A stretch of DNA of 64,000 nt from Paraphysoderma sedebokerense (Eukaryota > Blastocladiomycota > Physodermatomycetes > Physodermatales > Physodermataceae), in assembly GCA_025602915.1 (NCBI GenBank), contig JAHLJZ010000024.1:186001-250000 (forward strand), read 5' to 3'. The translations under genes and the position numbers were made by a program. The notes beneath the pieces were generated by a model that was not told the DNA's origin, searched no databases, and saw only the letters and a list, made by a program, of their open reading frames with translations. Positions 25,140-35,767 of this stretch are shown piece by piece. Numbering within the stretch: position 1 is the first letter of the stretch; each line of letters begins with the position of its first letter.

Positions 25140-25992
25140 TTACAATTTTCCTTTGAGCCTATGGCCATCTTCTTCTACCATAATCGCCTTATCCTTGATA
25201 ATCAGTTCCCCCTGCTCTCTCAAGACTCACAAACGAGTTGAAAATTCCCTGACAGAAAACGAAGCACTACCTTTCGGCTCCTTCATTATTCTTATTAATA
25301 TTTTCTCCTGCTTCCATGTTTCCGCTAGTACAACTTAGCATTGTCACTATGTGGAATTGGAGGTCGCTGCATTGCTGTATCAGTCGGTCGATTGTAGCGC
25401 TTTGTTTTGAATGAGTCTATTTCGGTCGAAGAGGAGGGTAGAGATAATTGCATCGGACAATCATGTTGGAAGGAAGGCAGGTCATACAGAATATAATCAA
25501 AATATAATCTATATTAGAAATGGTCCAACAAAAATGCAAAGTTTACGATCAAATGTCAAGAACAAACAACCTCTTCCAGAGACGTTAATCTAGACTGCAT
25601 TTCGTTCAAATATTCCGCTTGATCGGACTCAGAATACTATACCGATATATCATTATTGTTTGAAATGAACAAAAACGAAAGATTTTAAATTAGTGCCATT
25701 CTCTTGATCAAATATGTAATAAACAAAAGAAATGTACCTCAGTAGCCCGATTCTGAATAGTCTCAACTTCACTCTTCAGTTTTCGCAACATTGTATCACA
25801 ATTTTGCTTCTCTCTTTGAATTCTCTCTATTGTTTCATCGTCTATCGACACTTCCTTCAGATCAGTTGTTTCATTTGAGATGTGACTGAGTTCGCTCAGG
25901 ATCGATAGGAAGGATTCCTGAACTTCGGCCAGAGCAGATATTGATGATTCCACAGCTGAATAACGCAAGCCAATATTTGACGAAGCGACCAT
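25140..25992 (-). CDS. Small coiled-coil protein, unrecognised
   Basis: Starts MVASSNIGLRYSAVESS at 25992. The first exon is helical with heptad-like spacing (IERIQREKQNCDTMLRKLK) and ends near 25738. A second exon (about 25635-25570) reads YSESDQAEYLNEMQSRLTSLEE. The last exon ends LREQGELIIKDKAIMVEEDG with its stop at 25140-25142. The middle exons are not resolved by eye. Size and helical content would suit a subunit of a small complex such as a kinetochore, augmin or dynactin component, but no family signature is visible. Confidence 0.5.
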
Positions 25993-26492
25993 TTTTGACT
26001 TTAGTCCCTTAAAACTATAAATTTACTTTTACCTGACGGTTCCGAAGTGGCAGAACAAACGAGATGATTAGGCATGGTGCGTGGTCAGTTGAACGATTGG
26101 ATCACAATCTGTCGGTCCCGCCAAACCCAACGAAATTTAGGAAAGAAAGCGCATGCCAAAATATCTCATTTATTCCGACCTTCAGCAATGTGGTTGAAAC
26201 CAATTTCGGTATTCGGCAATTACAAAACTCCAGTGGCTCAACCTAATGTCGCCAATCTTCGCAAGCCCTGATGAGGTTTGTTCCTTATGCTTCCGCTTCA
26301 AGACGTGCACGGTTGTCTTCGTACTGCAGCAAGCCGCGTCTCGTTGGGCTCGTTATGGAAATTTGAAACCCGGTTAATAACTCCATTATTTCGTGCAACA
26401 TCAGTCGTTTTAAAACGGCCTTTTTCGAATTGCGCTGGCTGTCCCGCATATAGTTGGTATACTATGACATTCGTATCTTACTAGATTCCAAC
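25993..26492. other. Promoter region between the coiled-coil gene (-) and GPCR1 (+)
   Basis: Divergent intergenic DNA. A TATA-like CATATAG lies at 26447-26453, about 44 bp before the GPCR1 start. Overlapping short open frames have no support. Confidence 0.4.
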
Positions 26493-27533
26493 ATGGGTTC
26501 GTCCGCAGAATTTGCAGTGTCCATGGCATTGGTGGCCTCCATTGCTTTGGCCATGAATATCATCCTTTTAATCACAGTTAAGCGAATGAAGCTTACTTCG
26601 TCTCCAACCCACATTCTCATCCTATGCCTATGTATCGTGGATACTTTCGATTCATCTTGGAATTTACCCTTCTTCGTCTTACACGCAACTTCCGGTGTCA
26701 ATGTCCTGGCAACTCACCCTTTCGCCTGCAAAATGAATGGTTTAATAAACCAAGCGATATCGTCATTCGTTGTAACGACCGTCGTTTTGTTAGCATGTGA
26801 GCGGTATATCCAGATATGCACCAGATATAATGTTGGGAAATCACAGACCATAAAAGCATGGGCTGCTGTTCAGCTATTCAATATTACCACCGTGGTTGCC
26901 TGCGGATTGATAGGAGCAGAATATGTTCTTCAGCCCTCGGAAATATTTTGCTTTGTGCGAATATCTTCAAATCAACGTACTAACCGAATCACTCGAAACA
27001 TTTTGCTTTGTGGACTGAATGGTGCCTTTGTATTGATCTTTGGATTTTATATGTTGATTTACCATCGAGTTCGCAAATCACAACGAAAGCTCAGCTTAAC
27101 ATTAAGCGACAGCGGCGAAAGCGCCCGTAAAAACAGCGCATCAGGTCCTTCCATCTTTTTTGGAGTTTCATCAAACCAAACAGACATTGGCAAAATATCG
27201 ACACCTATGTCTCCGTTGTCTCCGTCGCCATCCGACACATTTACATCTCAATCCACCCTATCCCGTACAGCCCAGAACATCCAGAGAACCCTTCTATTCC
27301 GATCAATCGCGATATGTTTAGTTGTTGTAGTATGTTGGTCTGTTTACAATTTTGTTCTCTGGAAGTCTGCTATTACTGGCAGGCCAGTTTCGGCGACTTT
27401 AGACAGTTGGGGAATATACTTTGTGATGCTTCATGGAATTTTGAATCCGTTGCTGGTATTTACAACAGACAGTAGGTTCAGAAAACCCATTGAACGTTTA
27501 TTGATTCCCAGTGATAATAGGCTTTCTCTATAA
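26493..27533 (+). CDS. Rhodopsin-like (class A) GPCR 1
   Basis: Single-exon gene, 346 aa, seven hydrophobic segments. Class A hallmarks are all visible: Asn in TM1 (AMNIILL), Asp50 in TM2 (LCIVD), Cys79 before TM3 and Cys153 in the second outer loop (likely disulfide), E103-R-Y at the end of TM3, CW in TM6 (VCWSVYN), and N318-P in TM7 (GILNPLL). The third inner loop is long and Ser-rich (about residues 215-275), a likely site of phosphorylation. The position of the retinal lysine in opsins (six before the TM7 Asn) is Met, so it is not an opsin. Start: MGSSAEF aligns with MNSLTDF and MDSPAEF of the paralogs. First of a four-gene array. Ligand and G protein unknown. Confidence 0.85.
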   Translation: MGSSAEFAVSMALVASIALAMNIILLITVKRMKLTSSPTHILILCLCIVDTFDSSWNLPFFVLHATSGVNVLATHPFACKMNGLINQAISSFVVTTVVLLACERYIQICTRYNVGKSQTIKAWAAVQLFNITTVVACGLIGAEYVLQPSEIFCFVRISSNQRTNRITRNILLCGLNGAFVLIFGFYMLIYHRVRKSQRKLSLTLSDSGESARKNSASGPSIFFGVSSNQTDIGKISTPMSPLSPSPSDTFTSQSTLSRTAQNIQRTLLFRSIAICLVVVVCWSVYNFVLWKSAITGRPVSATLDSWGIYFVMLHGILNPLLVFTTDSRFRKPIERLLIPSDNRLSL

Positions 27534-28051
27534 TTTAGGAGGAATAATGTAAATATATAGTATATAGTATATAATGTGATACAATGTACAGTTCTAACAC
27601 TTAATCTTGAAATCCTGCCAGGGGTTTGCCCTTCAACCATGAACAATCTTCCTTATATTAGTCAGACCAAAGTTGGTTAGCATACGCACCCAGAATTGAA
27701 GCAACGTGATTATGAATAAACACACCACTCGTCCCACACATGCTGACTTTAATGAGTATTATTGTGACCCTAATAGCCACGGACTTGTAATTGGAATATC
27801 TAGCTTAACTGCTTACTTTTTGTGATATGTGTATTAAGCTGTAAGACTTTGTATGGCGTCCGCATTCAACTGCCCAAATGAAAGCCATCAAGGTTGGCTT
27901 CCCTCGCGTCATACACAATACCGACCTATTCAAGTCCTTCACCGTGGCCGAGTATCTTCCTCGAAAGAGATGGCGCAAGTTACGTTTCGCCTCATTCGTA
28001 TATATACCTTAATGAAGCGGACGCAACTCCAAAGTAAGTTGTTGTACCCAA
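27534..28051. other. Intergenic GPCR1-GPCR2
   Basis: No gene recognised. A TATATATA box at 27999-28006 lies 53 bp before the GPCR2 start codon. Confidence 0.45.
27999..28006 (+). promoter_or_regulatory. TATA box of GPCR2
   Basis: TATATATA, 53 bp upstream of the ATG. GPCR3 (TATAAA at 31082) and GPCR4 (TATATATT at 37217) have theirs at 52 and 53 bp, so the position is conserved. Confidence 0.55.
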
Positions 28052-29104
28052 ATGAACTCACTGACGGATTTCGCTGCTTCCCTTTCTGTGATATCAGCTT
28101 TGGCCGTAATTCTGAACATCGGACTTTTAGTAATCGCAAAACGAACAAATCTGGCATATTCAGTCATTGAAATACTTATAGTTAGCCTATTGATTTGCGA
28201 CTTAGTAGATGCTGCCTGGAATTTCATCTTCCATGTCTCTATCGCAGCGTCGGGCCGAACCTGGAACATACTGGTGGAGAGTGATACCGCATGCAAACTG
28301 AATGGCTTCGTCAACCAACTCATGTCAGGATGCAGCGTAGCAACACTAGTATTACTCGCAGTAGAACGCTATATTCAAATATGCACACATTGGAATATTA
28401 AGAAGTCGCTATCGATAAAGGTATTGGTGGGAGTTCAAATTGGTAATGTCATATGGTCACTCCTTCCAATATTGTTTGGATCGCCATTCGCCGTTCAGCC
28501 ATCACAAGTATATTGTACGCAAGATTTGACATCAAATCAGCTAGTTCCAAAAATACTGCGAACCCATTTTTTAAGTGGAATAAATGGGGCTTTTGTCATT
28601 ATAGTCGGATGTTATGGTGCTATAATCTTCCGGACTTTACAATCGCAGAAACGACTGAAAAGTTGTGTTTTCGACCAAAAATCAGAGACTCTTGATAATG
28701 TGATCATTATAGATGTTGACCAGCATCGAACATCTCAAGGTCATGAATCAAATCAGAGCATCACATCGATCACCAAAGACAGTTCTCTGTCTGACAGCTC
28801 GAAAGAATCTAAACCCGATTTGTCTTCAAACTCCCATCACCATTCTAATGAAGTACAGAAAGCGATCCTCCTGCGGACCATTTCGATTTGTTTGCTATTT
28901 GCATTATGTTGGGCTGTTTACGACTATAATCTATTAAGAACCGTCATTACCAAGAAACCTGTCTCCGCATATCTAGATAAGTGGGGGGTGTATTTTATAG
29001 CGCTCCATGGAATTTTGAATCCGATGTTGATAGTTATCACTGATAGAAGATTCAGGAAGCCTATCAGTAGCTTCTTTTATTTTAGCAAAAATTATGCAAT
29101 GTAA
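28052..29104 (+). CDS. Rhodopsin-like (class A) GPCR 2
   Basis: Single exon, 350 aa, seven membrane segments. Motifs: Asp50 in TM2 (LLICD), Cys81 (TACKLNG) and a loop-2 Cys (VYCTQD), E105-R-Y ending TM3 (LAVERYIQICTHWN), CW in TM6 (LCWAVYDYN), NP in TM7 (HGILNPMLIV). The opsin lysine position is Ala. The third inner loop is Ser/Asp-rich (SSLSDSSKESKPD). It is closest to GPCR3 in sequence, including the block VIIIDV.QHR in the third loop. Start chosen by alignment with the paralogs and by the TATA box 53 bp upstream. Confidence 0.85.
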   Translation: MNSLTDFAASLSVISALAVILNIGLLVIAKRTNLAYSVIEILIVSLLICDLVDAAWNFIFHVSIAASGRTWNILVESDTACKLNGFVNQLMSGCSVATLVLLAVERYIQICTHWNIKKSLSIKVLVGVQIGNVIWSLLPILFGSPFAVQPSQVYCTQDLTSNQLVPKILRTHFLSGINGAFVIIVGCYGAIIFRTLQSQKRLKSCVFDQKSETLDNVIIIDVDQHRTSQGHESNQSITSITKDSSLSDSSKESKPDLSSNSHHHSNEVQKAILLRTISICLLFALCWAVYDYNLLRTVITKKPVSAYLDKWGVYFIALHGILNPMLIVITDRRFRKPISSFFYFSKNYAM

Positions 29105-29432
29105 TGAAAGATACAACTTATCTACTGTAATATATGTATAAAATATACATTTAACCAATATGACCATGCGGGTCAAAATCATTCTCAAACATTAAATATC
29201 AGTATCATCGCGTTAGACTGGCGATTGCACACTTTCGCCTTTTTTGTCCTCTGGGTTTCGATTAGACGTTTGATAAAAATTTAATCAAGAAGAATGCTGT
29301 TAAGTCGAAATCACGTGATTTGTGGTCTAGAGATGGTAGCGCTGATAATTGCATCTTTCCTTGCTACGGACTCTTTTCTTCCATACTCCATTTGCTTCTT
29401 CTCAAAATTGCATTGTCTTCTGTACGTTAGCG
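29105..29432. other. Intergenic
   Basis: 3' flank of GPCR2 and promoter of the MYND-finger gene; nothing else recognised. Confidence 0.4.
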
Positions 29433-30381
29433 ATGTCTAGCCATAATGAAAAGATTGACCCCAACACCGTTTGGGCATCTCCCAGTGACACTGAAAATTT
29501 TTCCGAAAAAATGTCAACCGGAGGCGGGGGCGCCGGCATTGAAGGTCTAAAAGCAGCTCACGAAAATATCGTCAAGTTTTGGTCGAAATATTCGGAAGTA
29601 TTTTGCCAGACATGGGAAGAAATGACCCCTACAACTAGGCGAAACTTCATTCGTACAACCAACCCGACTGCACCTGAAAGTATTGAAGATCCCTACTGTG
29701 AGATTGACGGTAAACGAGATTATGTTGGTGGCGCCGCGGCATTGCTGCCGGAAATGTGTGTTTCGTCCTTGGTGCAGAATATGCCAGAGGTGATGAGGAA
29801 ATATGGGAACAGTTGTATCACCGACCTGGGATTGGATTCATTACAGTTTGTCAGGAATGGATTGTCGAATGGTACATTGAATCCGAAAGTGCCCTATAAA
29901 AAGAATGATTTTACGTTTGTCCAGCTCGAAGGAAGATTTGGAGAGTCTGTTGAGTTGACAGCTGAAGCTGGTCCTGACATTGAGGCCAAATTCCAAATGT
30001 GGGCGCAAATGGGTGTCGTCTGTGTACGTTTTCTTCACTGAATTTTCCAAATCGTCTTGCTTAGAATGAAATATTCATGCAACACTCCTTCAACAGTATA
30101 ATTTCGAAGCCAACCTTCTCATGCAGCGACTATTCCTAATTATCGGCACATTATGTCTGTTCTGCGATGAATTTCGGATGAAGATGTTTGGACATGAACG
30201 ATTCAAGAATGTCTCAGCAATGATTGGATGCGCCAAATGTGGTAAACCCAAATGCGACAATGGCAAGTCCTTAAAATCTTGTAGTCGATGTCTGATGACG
30301 ATGTATTGCAGCCGGGATTGTCAAAAAAATCATTGGCGTGAGCATAAAAAAGATTGTAAAAAGATGGCTTCCAGCAAATGA
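29433..30381 (+). CDS. MYND-type zinc finger protein (two exons)
   Basis: Exon 1 is 29433-30023, the intron 30024-30096, exon 2 30097-30381. About 290 aa. The N-terminal two thirds (MSSHNEKIDPNTVWASPSD...) is not a domain I recognise. The C-terminus is a MYND finger, CAKCGKPK...LKSCSRCLMTMYCSRDCQ followed by HWREHKKDC, with all seven Cys and the His of the family. MYND fingers bind short peptides and usually mediate protein-protein contact. The start MSSHNEK was preferred to an upstream in-frame ATG at 29349 that would add an unconserved hydrophobic leader. It sits inside the GPCR array without obvious link to it. Confidence 0.75.
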
Positions 30382-31133
30382 TTTGATGTTCCTTGTAGAT
30401 ACTGGTATGTGTCTTTCTTCTGCTCCTTCAGTCCTGAACATATGTAGGATTAAACCAATGAATCTTCTAATATGTTTTTCATCTAATTAATTCGACAGTT
30501 GGAACCCACGTTGATGAATGTAGAGCATGAGGAGCAAAAGAATTGTCGTATTCGGAATTGAAGACAATACATGTATTTTCTGTTGTCTTTGAATTGATCC
30601 CAGCGACTATAGAGGATTGTTAAATCTAACTCTAGATTTTCTCATAACTTTTATATATTCATATGAAGTCAATATCTTAAACTATGATTCATATTGTAGT
30701 TGATTTGCTGAGATCAACGAGATTACACGGTTCATTTCTCTTATACCTGAGAAAATCCGGCAGGGTTTGTTGTTAGAGTTATTAGCGATCAAATTAGCAT
30801 ATTAGGCCAACAAAGAATAAGATTGTGAGTTATTTCAAATATGCTGATGTATTCAGCCATAGACCACGGCTTTTTGCTCAATGAAATATCTTTAGATGCT
30901 CCGTTCTGGCAATACCTCAATAAAGTTGTGAATTTGGCGGGGCGGGTACTGGCGGGGTCTATTGAGAAAGCCGTGAAGATAGTAGGCTTCGAACGTGTCC
31001 ATCACAATAGCAGGCCTTGCAAATTACACCTTGTTAATAATCGTCTTCGAGCACCTCCCTTGAGGTGCCACTACGAAGGCTTATAAAGACAACATTCGCA
31101 TGGGATACTTTGAACATAGATGTACATTTTGTG
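30382..31133. other. Intergenic, promoter of GPCR3
   Basis: No gene seen over about 750 bp. Near its end lie a short inverted repeat, CACCTC...GAGGTG (31053-31068), and a TATAAA box (31082-31087) 52 bp before the GPCR3 start codon. Confidence 0.45.
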
Positions 31134-31345
31134 ATGGATTCGCCTGCCGAATTCGCACCATCGCTTTCAGTTATCTCTGCCTTAGCCGTAATCCTGAACA
31201 CCAGTTTATTAATGATCGCTAAACGAGCAAATACCTTTTCATTCATTAAAATCTTGATAATATGTCTACTATTCTGTGACGCAATCGATGGATTCCAGAG
31301 TTTTGTAGTTTTTGTCTCAATCTCGGTATCGGAAACCGGCATTAT

Positions 31346-31569
31346 TGTCAGGTCTAGATCCCGTAAGGCTCGGACCACATAATAGAGATCTACCCATGCG
31401 TAGATGAGAGACAAAGTATCCTATATATTGTAGTCGTTTCCCTTTGTAAATACCTTAATCGTTGTATCAACCCTACCGAATATACAAATTCCCTTCTTAT
31501 TCCGTTATGTTCGGCTGTAGCCAACACCTGCCAATCTCACTCGCCAACTGGGGATCTCCATCCCTTTCA
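31346..31569 (+). repeat. 5' LTR of the chromovirus
   Basis: 224 bp, TGTCAGG...CTTTCA. It contains a TATATATT box (31422-31429), with the likely transcript start about 25 bp later. Preceded by the target duplication ATTAT (31341-31345). Confidence 0.93.
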
Positions 31570-34500
31570 GCATACAACGATTAAGGTATTTAACACAATC
31601 TTCACGTTTGTGAGTTCCACCACAATACCCACACCAATTCAAGCTCTACATTCAAGCAACATACCTCAGCTCCGAAACCAACTCCAATTGTAAACGATCC
31701 AATGCAGATTGATCGTATTGTTGTCACTGGTCGGCTTTCGGAAGTTGAAAAAGCTCGTCGTAAGCAGCTTAATTTGTGTGGATATTGTGGTGGAACTCAC
31801 AAACGTGAAGATTGTGTTAAATTAAAGGAAAAGAACGGTAACAAGAAAGACGAAAAGAAAGATTTAAACTTGGAAGGTTCGAAGTAGATTCAGGAGTTAC
31901 TGCGAACCCCCCAGGACCAAGTATTCCCCCAAAACCTCCCGACATTACCCCTGTTACCTCTCCTCTCTCTTCTCCTTCACCTCCTTCTCCATTACTTCGT
32001 TCCGTTTCCCGCACCTCATTCACTCTCAAAGCTTTCCTCAAACTCCCTGGTGTCAATGGCGAAACTCTTCTGCCTTCAGTTCTTATCGACTCTGGTGCAG
32101 AAGGGTTGGCATACATTGATAAAGATTACTGTGAACAAAATAACATTAGAGCCCTTCGGTGTGACAATCCAATTCCTGTTGCTGCCGCCGATGGAAGTCC
32201 CCTCGCCTCTGGTATTATTACACATCAAACCAAACCACTCCATCTCAAATTCTCCAATCACTCCGAAATTATTTCCTTCCATGTCATTTCGACACCCAAT
32301 CAACCCATCATTCTCGGTTACGACTGGTTACGCCTTCACAATCCTTACATCAATTGGGCTGAAGGTTCAATCACCTTTGATCCCTCATCGTTCAAGTTCC
32401 CTTCAGAATCCCAGCCTGATGATCCAGTTGAAGATCCTAGTCCACTCCAACCAAAATCTCGTAAGATTCAAGTCCTCAAATATGCTGATTTCAAGAAAGA
32501 AGTTGGAGCTCAACCAATTTACATCGCATACATTCATCTAGCAGATAATCATGAGGATTCTGACGACATTACCAAAATTAAGTTTGAGATTCCAGTTCGT
32601 TACCAAAAATATGCTAATGTGTTTTCTGAGTCCGAATCTAAGGTACTACCTCCACATCGACTTAACATTGATTGTGCAATTGATCTCGTACCAGGTAAGG
32701 AACCTCCGTGGGGACCAATTTATTCATTATCAGAGCCAGAACTCAAGTTGTTGAAGGAATACATCGATAAAATCTCGCCCGTGGATTCATTAGACCTTCT
32801 ACATCGCCCGCTGGAGCTCCTGTTCTCTTCGTCCCCAAACCTGGTGGAGGTTTAAGATTATGTGTTGACTATCGTGGACTTAACAGTGTTACTATCAAAA
32901 ATCGATACCCACTTCCACTCATTCATGAACTTCTTGATCGCTTACGCAGTGCCAAATTGTTTACAAAGATTGACCTTCGTGGTGCTTACAATGTTATCAG
33001 GGTACGCGAAGGCGATGAATGGAAAACGGCCTTTCGAACCCGCTATGGCCATTTCGAATACCTAGTTATGCCATTTGGACTTACCAATGCTCCCGCCGCA
33101 TTTCAGTCTTATATCAACGATATCTTTCGTGATGTTCTTGATGCCTTCGTCATTATCTATCTGGATGACATTGTTATCTTTTCCCAGAATGAAGAAGACC
33201 ATGAGAAACATGTTGCGTTGGTATTAGAACGGTTACAGAAGCATGGCCTGTATGCAAAACTAGAGAAGTGTGCTTTTCATCAGACATCAATTGATTTCTT
33301 GGGCTATCGTATCTCCTGTGATGGTATTTCAATGGACCCCAAGAAAGTCGCTAGTATTGCAGATTGGGCAACGCCCAAGTGCAAGCGTGACATCCAGGTG
33401 TTTCTTGGCTTTTGCAATTTCTACCGTCGATTCATTCCGAATTTCGCTAAGCTCGCTCAACCTCTAACTCGGCTGTTGAAGAAAGACGTTTCTTTCGACT
33501 GGAATCAATTCGCCGAAGAAGGTTTCCAATCCCTCAAATCCGCCTTCCTCTCCGGTAACTTCCTTATTCATCCCGATCCATCTAAGCAATACATTCACGA
33601 ATGTGATTCTTCCAATTTTGCAATCGGTTCCGTTCTTTCGCAACGAAATTCCGATAATGTTTTACATCCTGTTGCTTTCTTTTCTCGTTCTCTAAATCCT
33701 GCAGAACGCAATTATATCATCTACGATAAAGAATTATTAGCTATCAAAGAATCTCTCGTTCAATGGTGACATTACCTCGAAGGTTGCCTAGAACCTATCC
33801 TAGTTTTCACTGATCATGAGAACTTAATCTACTAATCTACCGCTAAGGTCTTAAACCAAAGACATGCTCGATGGTCCTTATTTTTCTCTCGTTTCGATTT
33901 GAAGTTTACTCACCGACCCGGCAAATCTAACGGTAAACCCGACGCCTTGTCTCGTAAACCTCAATATCAACCGACAGATTCAAATCCTGAACCTCAACTT
34001 ATTCTTCATTCCCAATCTCTTCCAATTTGTTCTATCACTTATTCTTATTCATCAGACTTTCTGAATCGTGTCCGCTCACTGCTGGTCAATGACGGTTTCT
34101 TCAATGAGCTCAAGAAGAAGATTCACTTCACTGATGATCCCATTCCGAGTACTCACATCCCTGTTTCTGATTCTCGATATTCGCTAGTTAACGGCCTTTT
34201 ATATCGTGACACCCATCTTTATATTCCGGAACCCCTTCGTCTTGAAATTCTCCAATCCCGCCACGATACTCCTATCGGTGGTCACTTCGGATTTCGTAAA
34301 ACCTTTTCTCTAGTTGCACGCCATTACTGGTGGCCTAATCTCCGCAAATCTATCACCGATTTCGTTCGCTCCTGCGAAATTTGTTGTCGTAATAAAACTC
34401 CTCGACACAAACCTCATGGTGAACTCCTTCCTCTTCCTGTCCCTTCCGGCCCTTGGACATCGGTCTCCCTAGACTTTATTACCGACCTACCACTTTCAGA

Positions 34501-35543
34501 TGGTCATACCTGTATTATGGTCGTTGTTGATCGATTTTCTAAGATGTCGCATTTTATTGCTCTTCCGAAATTACCATCCGCACGTGAAGCTGTTCAAGCT
34601 TATCTTCACAACGTTTTCAAGTTGCATGGTTTTCCTAAAGACATTATTTCGGATAGAGGTCCACAATTTATCTCCGAATTCTGGAAATGTTTTTTCGCTC
34701 TTCAAGGCACTAAAGTCAAACTGTCTAGTGGTTACCACCCCGAAACTGATGGTCAGACTGAACGTGTTAATCAAGTATTAGAGCAATACCTACGTTGTTT
34801 CATTTCATATCATCAAGATGATTGGTACAACTTATTACATCTCGCAGAATTTTCCTATAATGCTGCTACGCATTCCTCAACCAAATTATCTCCATTTGAA
34901 GCCAATTTTGGTTACATTCCTCATTTCGATCCTCGTATTCCCTCTGAATCTGCCACTCCTGCCGCCGAGTCACTTGTCGATCGCCTTTCTTCTATTCACC
35001 GCCGTCTTCAAACTGAACTCCGCGCTGCTCAACTGGCTTACAAGGAATTTGCTGACCGAAAACGCCTACCAGCTCCCCTTTATAAAATTGGTGACAAAGT
35101 TTGGTTATTACGCTCCAATATCTCCACTACTCGACCTTCACGTAAACTCGATCACAAACGTTTTGGTCCATTCGAAATTGTAGCTCAAATTAATCCTGTT
35201 GCTTATCGCCTCAAAGTCCCTCCAACCTTCCATTTTACCCAGTTTTTCACGTTTCCCTTCTTTCGCGTTATACACCCAACTCTTTCCCTGGACGTGTTCA
35301 ACCTCCTCCCGATCCAATCATTGTCAATTGTGAATTAAATTATATTGTCAAATTTGTGCGTGGTAAACTTAAATATCTTGTTGATTGGGAAGGTTATGGA
35401 CCTGATGATCGTACTTGGGAACCTGTCTCTCACATCCCCAAGCCTCTTCGTGATGCATTTCATGCTCAGTATCCTTCTAAACCCTCGCCTTCGTCCCTAC
35501 AACAATCTCGTCGTCGTGACGCCGCCGTTAAGGAGGGGGGTCC

Positions 35544-35767
35544 TGTCAGGTCTAGATCCCGTAAGGCTCGGACAACGTAATAGAGATCTACCCATGCGTA
35601 GATGAGAGACAAAGTATCCTATATATTGTAGTCGTTTCCCTTTGTAAATACCTTAATCGTTGTATCAACCCTACCGAATATACAAATTCCCTTCTTATTC
35701 CGTTATATTCGGCTGTAGCCAACACCTGCCAATCTCACTCTCCAACTGGGGATCTCCATCCCTTTCA
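35544..35767 (+). repeat. 3' LTR of the chromovirus
   Basis: 224 bp with the same ends as the 5' LTR; about 98 percent identical by eye. Followed by the second copy of the target duplication ATTAT (35768-35772). A purine-rich run (AAGGAGGGGGG) just before it is a likely polypurine tract. Confidence 0.93.

Larger units (their letters stand above)
31346..35767 (+). mobile_element. Ty3/gypsy LTR retrotransposon, chromovirus type (broken, young)
   Basis: About 4.4 kb between two 224-bp LTRs that start TG and end CA. Parts in order: a gag remnant with a CCHC zinc knuckle (about 31770-31820), aspartic protease around 32090, reverse transcriptase with YLDD (about 33160), RNase H (about 33600), integrase with an HHCC zinc site (about 34260-34390) and a DDE core (about 34460-34770), and a C-terminal chromodomain (about 35360-35450). 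The order protease-RT-RNase H-integrase and the chromodomain place it among chromoviruses of Metaviridae. It looks broken, with roughly four or five breaks and little of gag left. The LTRs differ at about four positions by eye, so the insertion is young. Confidence 0.93.

Noticed and set aside
25411-25593. Plus-strand frames over the small coiled-coil gene
   Set aside because: They are antisense to exons of the minus-strand gene, whose first and last exons make a coherent helical protein.
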